A DNA stretch of 11,418 bases from an uncultured Fretibacterium sp. (lineage in GTDB: Bacteria; Synergistota; Synergistia; Synergistales; Aminobacteriaceae): contig NZ_CALHIQ010000043.1 of the NCBI RefSeq assembly GCF_938030725.1, forward strand, positions 1-11,418. The letters run 5' to 3'. A program made the position numbers and the translations under genes. The notes below the pieces were generated by a model. It was given only the letters and a program-made list of their open reading frames with translations. It did not search any database and was not told where the DNA came from. Positions within the stretch are counted from its first letter, which is position 1. Each line of letters opens with the position of its first letter. This document shows positions 6,120-11,418 of the stretch, piece after piece.

Positions 6120-7541
6120 CTAGAGCTCCCGTTTCCACTTCGTGCCCTGGGGCGTGTCCTCCAGGACGATGCCGCGTTCCTTCAGTTGGGCGCGGATCTC
6201 GTCGGACCGGGCAAAGTCCTTCGCCTTGCGGGCCGCAAGCCGCTCCGCGATCAGGCGTTCGACCTCCTGGTCCTCGCCCTCTCCCGACTCCGCCTCGTCG
6301 GGGCCGATAACGCCCAGCACGTCGTCGTAGGTTCCCAAGGCCGCCTTTGCCGTCTCGAAGAAGGCCCTTGGGAGCGTTTCATGGTCCTTCAGGGTCGTGT
6401 TGATGAGGTGCACGACGTCGAAGAGGACGCCCAGGGCTGCTGCCGTGTTGAAGTCGTCGTTCATGGCGTCGGCGAACCTCCCCTCCAGCCGTTTCATCTC
6501 CGCCTCAAAGGCCGCCGGGTCCAGGTTCGACGCGTCGCTCTGACGGTTCTTCGCGGCGAAGTTCAGGTCGGACCGGCAGTTCCGGAGCCTCGCCACGCCG
6601 CTGGCCGCCTGTTCCAGCCCGGAGGGGGCGAAGTTGATGGGGCTCCGGTAGTGGGCGCTCAGCATGAAGAAGCGCAGCGCCAGGGGCGGGTACTTCTCCA
6701 GCGCTGCCCGTGCCGTGAGGAAGTTGCCGAGCGACTTGGACATCTTCTCGCTGTCGATGAGCAGGAAGCCGTTGTGCAGCCAGTAGCGCACGAAGGGCTT
6801 TCCGTTGGCGGCCTCGCTCTGGGCGATCTCGTTCTCGTGGTGGGGGAAGACCAGGTCCACGCCGCCCGAATGGATGTCGATGGTCTGGCCCAGGTATTTC
6901 GAGGACATGGCGCTGCACTCGATGTGCCAGCCGGGGCGCCCCCGGCCCCAGGGGCTGTCCCACGCCGGCTCGCCGGGCTTCTCCGCCTTCCACAGGGCAA
7001 AGTCCAGCGGGTCCCGCTTCTTCTCCCCGACCTCGACGCGGGCGCCGGCCTCCAGGTCGTCCAGTCCCTGCTGGCACAGGGTGCCGTACTTCGGCCAGCT
7101 TCGGACGTCGAAGTAGACGTCGCCGTTCGACACGTAGGCATGGCCGTTGTCCATGATCCTCTGAATCGTGGCGATGATCTCCGGAACGTTTTCCGTGGCG
7201 CGGGGGGCGACGGTGGGCGGGCGGATGCCCAGCGCCTTCGCGTCCTTCTGGTACTCCGCGATGAAGCGCTCCGCCAGCTCCGGGACCGTCGTCCCCTCCC
7301 GGTGCGCCCGATGGATCATCTTGTCGTCGATGTCCGTGAAGTTCTGAACGAAGGTTACCTTGTACCCCAGGTGCTCCAGCCATCGGCGCAGCACGTCGAA
7401 GACGATGAAGGGCCGGGCGTTGCCGATGTGAAAGTAGTCGTATACCGTCGGCCCGCAGCTGTAGAAGGAAACCTCTCCCTCCTTCAGCGGGACGAACGGC
7501 TCCTTTTTGCGCGTAAGATCGTTGTACAGCATCAGGCTCAA
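6120..7541 (-). CDS. cysS: Cysteine--tRNA ligase
   Basis: This 473-residue class I aminoacyl-tRNA synthetase charges tRNA-Cys with cysteine in the cytoplasm. The HIGH-type signature reads HIGN at 38-41, and KMSKS is at 266-270. The zinc ligands that select cysteine are present: C29 (YSCGPTVYD), C209 (HIECS), H234 and E238 (FPHHENE). The GRPGWHIECSAM and HSGGVDLVFPHHENEIAQSE blocks are typical. The C-terminal DALR-type helical region and a K-rich tail (ARSDEIRAQLKERGIVLEDTPQGTKW) complete the protein, and the length is normal for the family (about 460-470). The start is probably the TTG at 7541, which has GGAGGT nine bases upstream. The ATG at 7532 would be 18 bases from the same site. The gene is divergent from the MFS transporter across 165 bp and convergent with the small secreted protein. 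Confidence 0.97.
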   Translation of the reverse strand: MSLMLYNDLTRKKEPFVPLKEGEVSFYSCGPTVYDYFHIGNARPFIVFDVLRRWLEHLGYKVTFVQNFTDIDDKMIHRAHREGTTVPELAERFIAEYQKDAKALGIRPPTVAPRATENVPEIIATIQRIMDNGHAYVSNGDVYFDVRSWPKYGTLCQQGLDDLEAGARVEVGEKKRDPLDFALWKAEKPGEPAWDSPWGRGRPGWHIECSAMSSKYLGQTIDIHSGGVDLVFPHHENEIAQSEAANGKPFVRYWLHNGFLLIDSEKMSKSLGNFLTARAALEKYPPLALRFFMLSAHYRSPINFAPSGLEQAASGVARLRNCRSDLNFAAKNRQSDASNLDPAAFEAEMKRLEGRFADAMNDDFNTAAALGVLFDVVHLINTTLKDHETLPRAFFETAKAALGTYDDVLGVIGPDEAESGEGEDQEVERLIAERLAARKAKDFARSDEIRAQLKERGIVLEDTPQGTKWKREL

Positions 7542-7620
7542 GTCAACAGCACCTCCGAAAAATGACGATTCGCCCCCGCCGGGACAGCGCGCTGCGGCCT
7601 CTCCGCACCGCGCGTTAATG

Positions 7621-7629
7621 AGTATAATA
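7621..7629. promoter_or_regulatory. -10-like element in the cysS/transporter divergent region
   Basis: AGTATAATA holds a perfect TATAAT on the plus strand (7623-7628). It also holds TATTAT or TATACT on the minus strand, so it could serve either divergent gene. No good -35 box is found at 16-18 bp on either strand. A second AT-rich site, TATTGTACAT (7665-7674), lies nearer the transporter start. Confidence 0.3.
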
Positions 7630-7706
7630 GTGCGGACAGGGCGGGCACATCCTCGCCCCGCGTCTATTGTACATGTTTTTCACTTTGATTCGGAGGTAGA
7701 ATAGCC

Positions 7707-9014
7707 TTGTCCGCTAAAAATCAGTTTTCCCTGCTGACGACGAGCCGTTTTCTTCCGCTCTTTCTGACGCAGTTCCTTGGCGCCTTCAACGACAACTTCT
7801 TCAAGAGCGCCCTCATGATGTTCATCACCTTCCGCCTGGCGGACGAGTCGGGCTCGGACCCCCGCGTCATGGTCAACGTCGCGGCGGGGGCCTTCGTCCT
7901 CCCCTTCTTCCTCTTCGCCGCCCCGGCGGGCGACCTCGCGGACCGCTGCGACCGCGCCTTCCTCATGCGCCAGGTGAAGCTGGCGGAGATCTTCATCATG
8001 GCCGGCGCCGCCGTCGGGTTCTACCTCGGCGACATATGGCTCCTGATCGCCGTGCTCTTTCTGATGGGGGCGCAGTCCGCGTTCTTCAGCCCCGCCAAGT
8101 ACAGCATCCTGCCCCAGCACCTGGCCCAGGACGAGCTGATCGCCGGCAACGGCCTGATCCAGATGGGGACCTACCTGGCCATCCTGAGCGGCGCCATCCT
8201 GGGGGGCATCCTCATCCTGCGCCGCGGAGGAATCTACGTGGTGGGGGGGACCGCCGTGTTCATCGCCGTCGCAGGGTGGCTCAGCAGTTGGTTCATCCCC
8301 CCGACCCAGCCCATCGACCCGACGCGCCGCATCTCCCCTCGTTTCTTCCGAAGGACATGGGAGATGGTCCAAAACATCGTCTCCATGCGGGAGGTCGTCG
8401 TCCCCATGCTGGCTATCTCCTGGTTCTGGCTCGTGGGGGCGACGTTTCTGGCGCAGTTTCCCACCTACGCGCGCCTGGTGCTGGGGGCAAACGAGAACGT
8501 GGCCACCTCCTTCCTGGCCATCTTCTCCCTCGGCATTGGCATCGGCTCCACGGCCTGCAACGCCCTCCTGAGGGGACGCGTCACAGCGCGCTTCGTGCCG
8601 GCGGCCGCCTTCGGCATCGCGGCGGCCAGTGTCCTCCTCTGGATGTTCAGCGACAGGCCCCCCATGCCGCCGGGGACCAGCCTGATGGGGCTCGGCGCGT
8701 TCCTCAAGACCCCCGCCAACTGGCCCATACCCCTCTGTCTCCTCCTCATCGCCTTCTGCGGAGGCCTCTACATCGTCCCCCTATACGCCGTGATCCAGAG
8801 CCGCGCCCCGGAGGGCTGCGTTGCCCGCGTCATCGCCTGCTCCAACATCTCGGACTCCATCTTCATGACGGCGTCCGCAGTGGGATCGAGCCTGCTCATC
8901 TCCTGGGGGTGGAGCATCGCCCAGATCTTCATTCTCATGGGCCCTCTGACGGCCATCGCAGGCTTCATGATCTACCTGCACCTGAACAACTCCGATGGCC
9001 AGATGGAAGGATGA
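7707..9014 (+). CDS. MFS transporter, lysophospholipid transporter LplT-like
   Basis: This 435-residue integral membrane protein has about twelve hydrophobic segments. The opening FLTQFLGAFNDNFFKSA (about 18-35), motif A as GDLADRCDR (75-83) and the block FFSPAKYSILPQ (126-137) with ELIAGNGLIQMGTYLAILSGAILGG are characteristic of the LplT / Aas-associated branch of the major facilitator superfamily. LplT flips lysophospholipids inward for re-acylation. The family also includes members of unknown substrate. Here it stands without the acyltransferase (aas) that is usually fused or adjacent, so the substrate is uncertain. The start is a TTG at 7707 with GGAGGT nine bases upstream, and no better start lies upstream. 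The next gene, a dicarboxylate symporter, begins 120 bp later in the same direction, but with its own upstream region, so co-transcription is uncertain. Confidence 0.88.
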   Translation: MSAKNQFSLLTTSRFLPLFLTQFLGAFNDNFFKSALMMFITFRLADESGSDPRVMVNVAAGAFVLPFFLFAAPAGDLADRCDRAFLMRQVKLAEIFIMAGAAVGFYLGDIWLLIAVLFLMGAQSAFFSPAKYSILPQHLAQDELIAGNGLIQMGTYLAILSGAILGGILILRRGGIYVVGGTAVFIAVAGWLSSWFIPPTQPIDPTRRISPRFFRRTWEMVQNIVSMREVVVPMLAISWFWLVGATFLAQFPTYARLVLGANENVATSFLAIFSLGIGIGSTACNALLRGRVTARFVPAAAFGIAAASVLLWMFSDRPPMPPGTSLMGLGAFLKTPANWPIPLCLLLIAFCGGLYIVPLYAVIQSRAPEGCVARVIACSNISDSIFMTASAVGSSLLISWGWSIAQIFILMGPLTAIAGFMIYLHLNNSDGQMEG

Positions 9015-9039
9015 AGACAGAACGCGCAGAATCGAAAAA

Positions 9040-9053
9040 ATATTGTACAATAT
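9040..9053. promoter_or_regulatory. 14-bp palindrome ATATTGTACAATAT upstream of the symporter
   Basis: This is a perfect palindrome in the intergenic region before the symporter. Its core ATTGTACAAT is identical to 5605-5614 and resembles 7666-7675. It contains a -10-like TACAAT on both strands, but no convincing -35 box lies upstream. It could be an operator or a promoter element. Confidence 0.4.
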
Positions 9054-9071
9054 ATTGAGGATATGGGTGAC

Positions 9072-9112
9072 GACCGCCGTACCCGCCTCCCTGCCAGGGG
9101 CGGAGGGCGGTC
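9072..9112 (+). promoter_or_regulatory. GC-rich hairpin in the symporter 5' leader
   Basis: GACCGCC (9072-9078) pairs with GGCGGTC (9106-9112), and inner pairing CCGCC (9083-9087) with GGCGG (9099-9103) extends it. No T-tract follows. Instead CCTTGAAAGGAG, the ribosome binding site, begins a few bases later. It may stabilise the transporter mRNA end upstream or shape the symporter leader. No known riboswitch is recognised. Confidence 0.35.
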
Positions 9113-9134
9113 CCCTTGAAAGGAGAGAGCACGA

Positions 9135-10397
9135 ATGAGCGAGAACGGCGGCAAAAGGAGAGTTTCACTGCTTGTAAAGATCAGCATCGGCTTCGTTCTG
9201 GGCGTCCTCTTCGGCTTCGGGATCGGCCCGCTGTTGGGCACGTCCCCCTTCCTCAGCGGGTGGGTCATGCCCTTCCTGGACCTGGTGGGCAAGATCTTCC
9301 TGACCCTGCTGAAGATGATCATCGTCCCGCTGGTGTTCGCCTCGTTGGTGACGGGAGCGGCCTCCGTCGGGGACACCAGGAAGCTGGGGCGCATCGGCGT
9401 CAAGACCCTGGTGCTTTACCTCGTCACCACGGCGGTGGCCATCGTCATCGGCCTCATGCTAGGCAACGTGATCGACCCGGGAACGGGCATGAACATCCCC
9501 ACCGGACTGAAGGCGGAGGCCAAGGAAGCCGTGCCGATCCTGGACGTCATCCTCAGCATCTTCCCCGCCAACCCGATCGAGTCCATGGTAAAAGCCAACA
9601 TGCTCCAGATCATCGTCTTTGCGCTCTTCTTCGGCATTTCCTGCATCCTGGCGGGCGAGCGAGGCCGGAAGATCGCGGACTTCTTCGAGGGCGTGGCAGA
9701 GGTCATGTACGCCATGACCCGCGCGATCATGGAAACGGCCCCCTTCGGCGTCTTCGCCCTCATTGCGGTCACGGCGGCGAAGTACGGACTCGCCATTCTG
9801 GCGCCCTTCGCCAAGGTCATCGCCGCCGTCTACCTCGGCTGCATCCTCCACGCGGTCATCGTGTACTCCGGGATGATCTCCATGCTCTGCCGGCGCTCGC
9901 CCCTGTGGTTCTTCCGGGGTATCCAGGAGGCTGCCATCACGGCCTTCGCCACGCGCTCCAGCTCCGGCACCCTGCCCGTGACCTACAGCAACGTGCGCTC
10001 CAACCTGGGCGTTTCGGAGGGCATCAGCTCCTTCGTGCTGCCCCTCGGCGCGACGATCAACATGGACGGAACAGCACTCTATCAGGGTGTGTGCGCCCTG
10101 TTCGTGGCCCAGGCCTTCAACGTCCCCCTGACGTTTCAGATGCAGATCGGCATCATCGTGACGGCGACCCTGGGCTCCATCGGCACGGCGGGCGTGCCCG
10201 GAGGTGGGCTCATCATGTTGACGATGGTCCTGACGAGCGTGGGGCTTCCCATCGAGGGCCTCGCCCTCGTGGCGGGCATTGACGCCATCCTGGACGCGGC
10301 GCGCACCTGCCTGAACGTGGTCGGTGACACGGCCGTCTGCGCCGTCGTGGCGGTCAGCGAGGGCGAAGAGCTCCTCGGAGGGCGAGATCAGAGCTAG
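9135..10397 (+). CDS. Dicarboxylate/amino acid:cation (Na+ or H+) symporter, DAACS family
   Basis: This 420-residue inner-membrane importer is of the GltP/GltT/DctA type and works as a trimer with an elevator mechanism. Diagnostic elements are: the serine-rich hairpin loop RSSSGTLPV (274-282, HP1 tip); NMDGTALYQ at 309-317 (TM7 cation site); the HP2 loop GTAGVPGGG (350-358); and the TM8 signature DAILDAARTCLNVVGD (383-398). In the TM8 signature D387, R390, T391 and N394 align with D394, R397, T398 and N401 of GltPh. The retained arginine is the residue that binds a substrate side-chain carboxylate. Glutamate, aspartate or a C4-dicarboxylate is therefore likely, and a neutral amino acid is unlikely. 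The ATG start has AAAGGAG nine bases upstream. A strong terminator follows the gene. The exact substrate cannot be told from sequence alone. Confidence 0.93.
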   Translation: MSENGGKRRVSLLVKISIGFVLGVLFGFGIGPLLGTSPFLSGWVMPFLDLVGKIFLTLLKMIIVPLVFASLVTGAASVGDTRKLGRIGVKTLVLYLVTTAVAIVIGLMLGNVIDPGTGMNIPTGLKAEAKEAVPILDVILSIFPANPIESMVKANMLQIIVFALFFGISCILAGERGRKIADFFEGVAEVMYAMTRAIMETAPFGVFALIAVTAAKYGLAILAPFAKVIAAVYLGCILHAVIVYSGMISMLCRRSPLWFFRGIQEAAITAFATRSSSGTLPVTYSNVRSNLGVSEGISSFVLPLGATINMDGTALYQGVCALFVAQAFNVPLTFQMQIGIIVTATLGSIGTAGVPGGGLIMLTMVLTSVGLPIEGLALVAGIDAILDAARTCLNVVGDTAVCAVVAVSEGEELLGGRDQS

Positions 10398-10433
10398 GGG
10401 CTCCAGGCGACCGGCTCTGACGACGATCAACGA

Positions 10434-10465
10434 AGGGACGGGCCCGATCGGCCCGTCCCTCTTTT
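10434..10465. terminator. Intrinsic terminator after the symporter gene
   Basis: The stem AGGGACGGGCC (10434-10444) pairs perfectly with 10450-10460 around a 5-base loop, and CTTTTG follows on the plus strand. It lies 36 bp after the symporter stop and 10 bp before the thioesterase stop, so it may serve both convergent genes. The minus-strand T-tract (TTCGTTG) is weaker. Confidence 0.85.
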
Positions 10466-10475
10466 GTGCTAAACG

Positions 10476-10922
10476 TCACTCCGCCGTCCTGTGGGCGCTT
10501 GCGCCTGCCATCATCGCCTCCAGCCAGTCCGCCAGCGCGTTGCCGTGCCGGAGGAGCCTGCCGTCGGTCGAGGTGAAGGCGTGCCGCGTGTACCCCTCCG
10601 CGGCCAGCTTGCCGTCCGCCGCACGGAACACGCGGCAGCGAAAGGTCACGCTGACCTTCGACAGCTCCACGACGCTCGTTTCGATCTCGATCTCGTCGTC
10701 GTAGCGCAGCGAGGCCTTGTAGCGGCAGTGGGCCTCGACCACCGGCAGCAGGATCCCTTGGGCCTCCCACCCCGTGAAGCTCCTGCCCTGAGCGCGACAG
10801 AACTCCGTCCGCCCCATCTCAAACCAATCCATGTAGCGCCCGTAGTAGGCGATGCCCATCTTGTCCGTTTCGCCGTACCGCACCCGGGTGCGGCAGACGA
10901 AAGCCCCTCTCCCGTCCATCAT
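10476..10922 (-). CDS. Acyl-CoA thioesterase of the YbgC/4-hydroxybenzoyl-CoA thioesterase family
   Basis: This 148-residue single hotdog-fold enzyme hydrolyses acyl-CoA (or acyl-ACP) thioesters in the cytoplasm. The N-terminal motif RVRYGETDKMGIAYYGRYM (about 13-31) corresponds to the family's active-site pattern Y-x-D-T-D-x-x-G-x-x-Y-x-x-Y-x, with D20 as the catalytic acid. WFEMGRTEF then begins the central helix. The five-stranded sheet follows, with RYKASLRYDDEIEIET and VSVTFRCRVF. The length is typical (about 130-150). The longer frame back to 11003 covers the promoter and is rejected. ATG codons at 10922 and 10919 lie 5 and 8 bases from GGGAGG. The tol-pal genes that often flank ybgC are absent, so a Tol-Pal link is not supported. 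Substrate chain length cannot be predicted. Confidence 0.92.
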   Translation of the reverse strand: MMDGRGAFVCRTRVRYGETDKMGIAYYGRYMDWFEMGRTEFCRAQGRSFTGWEAQGILLPVVEAHCRYKASLRYDDEIEIETSVVELSKVSVTFRCRVFRAADGKLAAEGYTRHAFTSTDGRLLRHGNALADWLEAMMAGASAHRTAE

Positions 10923-10939
10923 CCTGTCCTCCCAAAGGC

Positions 10940-10958
10940 ACGGGACGCACCGTCCCGT
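10940..10958 (-). promoter_or_regulatory. Small hairpin in the thioesterase leader
   Basis: ACGGGAC (10940-10946) pairs with GTCCCGT (10952-10958) around a 5-base loop, ending seven bases before the GGGAGG ribosome binding site. It lies within the leader expected from the promoter at 10975-11003. It may affect translation or mRNA stability, but no known regulatory RNA is recognised. Confidence 0.35.
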
Positions 10959-10974
10959 CCGTCGTTTGAAGCCT

Positions 10975-11003
10975 ATTTTAAGGGCGGCGGCCGGTGAATT
11001 CAA
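10975..11003 (-). promoter_or_regulatory. Sigma-70-type promoter for the thioesterase gene
   Basis: On the minus strand, TTGAAT (10998-11003) lies exactly 17 bp from TAAAAT (10975-10980). This is the best promoter match in the window. Transcription would start near 10968, giving a leader of about 45 bases and fixing the gene start at 10922 or 10919. Confidence 0.7.
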
Positions 11004-11037
11004 GGCATGAAGGCGCCCGCAGTCCCACGGATTATGA

Positions 11038-11043
11038 TATAAT
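11038..11043 (+). promoter_or_regulatory. -10 box of the tRNA-Ser promoter
   Basis: A perfect TATAAT ends nine bases before the tRNA, at the right distance for a start just upstream of the mature 5' end. The expected -35 position (11015-11020, GCCCGC) is poor. The region back to the divergent thioesterase promoter is short. Confidence 0.6.
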
Positions 11044-11052
11044 CGCAGGCGC

Positions 11053-11140
11053 GGAGGACTGGCCGAGCGGTCGATGGCGGCTGACTTGAAATCAGTTGAG
11101 GTGCAAGCCTCCAGGGGTTCGAATCCTCTGTCCTCCGCCA
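11053..11140 (+). tRNA. tRNA-Ser, anticodon TGA
   Basis: This class II tRNA folds fully by eye. The acceptor stem is GGAGGAC/GTCCTCC with discriminator G11137 and an encoded CCA (11138-11140). The D arm is GCC...GGC. The anticodon loop is CTTGAAA with anticodon TGA at 11087-11089, which reads UCA and related serine codons. A long variable arm follows (GAGG...CCTC), and the T loop is TTCGAAT. The 3' part is probably the attachment core used by the element that follows. Confidence 0.96.
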
Positions 11141-11177
11141 GTCATTAAAACCGATGATTCCCTATTCTCTCAGAAAC

Positions 11178-11208
11178 CCCGCTCACTAAGCGGGATTTTT
11201 TGTTTTTT
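11178..11208 (+). terminator. Intrinsic terminator downstream of tRNA-Ser
   Basis: CCCGCT (11178-11183) pairs with AGCGGG (11189-11194) around the loop CACTA, followed by ATTTTTTGTTTTTT. It is a textbook rho-independent terminator for the tRNA transcript. If the element begins inside the tRNA, this terminator was brought in by the element and insulates the integrase from tRNA transcription. Confidence 0.9.
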
Positions 11209-11251
11209 AACTCCACAATAACCCCTATTGTTTTAGATGAAACTAGGATAA

Positions 11252-11304
11252 GATACGGGTACAAATTCGGGTACTTTTCCGAGAATCCATTTTGTACCCG
11301 TATC
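11252..11304. repeat. Inverted repeat around CGGGTAC cores before the integrase
   Basis: GATACGGGTACAAA (11252-11265) and its perfect reverse complement (11291-11304) flank a 25-bp spacer. The spacer holds a further direct CGGGTAC (11268-11274). The right arm ends 12 bp before the integrase ATG and overlaps the space where a promoter would lie. The repeats are likely arm-type integrase sites or an operator for a regulator or excisionase. This is inferred from position. Confidence 0.6.
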
Positions 11305-11316
11305 GAGGTGAAGATC

Positions 11317-11418
11317 ATGCCGTTGACGGACGTTATCGTTAGGAAGGCGGAAGCAAGGTCGGCGTCCTACAAGCTGCCGGATGGGCGGGGGCTCTATCTC
11401 CTGGTCATGCCCAACGGC
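11317..11418 (+). CDS. Tyrosine recombinase/integrase, N-terminal fragment (runs off the window)
   Basis: Only the first 34 codons are present, and the frame is open at the window end. The peptide starts MPLTDVIVRKAEA and contains YKLPDGRGLYLLVMPNG. This matches the N-terminal arm-binding domain (DUF4102) of P4-type and related island integrases, which typically read LTD-x-x-I-R-x-A...Y-x-L-x-D-G-x-G-L-Y-L-x-V-x-P-x-G. The catalytic domain with its R-H-R-Y residues would lie beyond the window. The ATG follows GAGGTGAAGATC, which gives a ribosome binding site (GAGGTG) six bases upstream. It lies 176 bp after tRNA-Ser in the same direction and is probably the enzyme that integrated the element there. 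Confidence 0.9.
   Translation, partial: MPLTDVIVRKAEARSASYKLPDGRGLYLLVMPNG

Larger units (their letters stand above)
11141..11418 (+). mobile_element. Left end of an island or prophage integrated at tRNA-Ser
   Basis: Directly after the tRNA CCA the composition changes to AT-richer DNA. A terminator, an inverted repeat and a tyrosine recombinase gene follow within 180 bp. Site-specific integration into the 3' end of a tRNA gene by an integrase encoded next to it is a well-known arrangement. The attachment core should be a piece of the tRNA 3' half, with a second copy at the far end outside this window. The junction and the element's length cannot be fixed from here. Confidence 0.75.

Noticed and set aside
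6186..7565. Open plus-strand frame of 459 codons antisense to cysS
   Set aside because: It has the same shadow effect. The translation is low in complexity, while cysS has all its catalytic and zinc motifs.
10923..11003. 27-codon N-terminal extension of the thioesterase
   Set aside because: The extension covers a TTGAAT-17 bp-TAAAAT promoter, and the hotdog domain starts directly after the ATG at 10922, which has a good ribosome binding site.

Overview
The window is a high-GC bacterial chromosomal stretch with tightly packed genes. An FtsH with two membrane anchors, a sodium-coupled dicarboxylate symporter, an LplT-like major facilitator and an AbgA-type peptidase point to a Gram-negative, probably anaerobic, amino-acid or peptide-using bacterium. 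TTG starts on two genes (cysS and the MFS transporter) each sit behind a good GGAGGT ribosome binding site. A member of the Synergistota would fit, but this is an impression from gene content and composition, not a proof.

Layout. 1-999 (+) is an unrecognised protein with a possible winged-helix N-terminus. It meets, tail to tail across a 15-bp hairpin, a minus-strand cluster read from 4820 down to 1112: an AbgA-like M20 peptidase, a small two-TM membrane protein and ftsH. From 4866 to 5660 there is no convincing protein gene. Instead there are two diverged tandem repeat units (4960-5157 and 5245-5462). Each has a minus-strand promoter-like sequence with exactly 17 bp between boxes, a variable self-complementary middle, a shared C-rich tail and a GC-rich hairpin. 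This is the most unusual part of the window and may be a pair of small RNA genes. A small secreted protein (5661-6026, +) and cysS (6120-7541, -) then converge on a shared terminator. cysS is divergent from the LplT-like transporter (7707-9014, +), which is followed by a dicarboxylate/amino-acid:cation symporter (9135-10397, +). That gene converges on a YbgC/4-hydroxybenzoyl-CoA-type thioesterase (10476-10922, -), which has a near-consensus promoter.

The right end is a junction with a mobile element. A complete tRNA-Ser(UGA) at 11053-11140 is followed by AT-richer DNA, a strong terminator, a 14-bp inverted repeat around CGGGTAC cores, and the first 34 codons of a tyrosine recombinase of the DUF4102-arm type. 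This is the usual arrangement of an island or prophage integrated into the 3' end of a tRNA gene. Only the first few hundred bases of the element are inside the window.

Most of the core genes are housekeeping functions: membrane protein quality control (ftsH), cysteinyl-tRNA charging (cysS), tRNA-Ser, and transport. They do not form one pathway. No CRISPR array, rRNA, insertion sequence or toxin-antitoxin pair was found.
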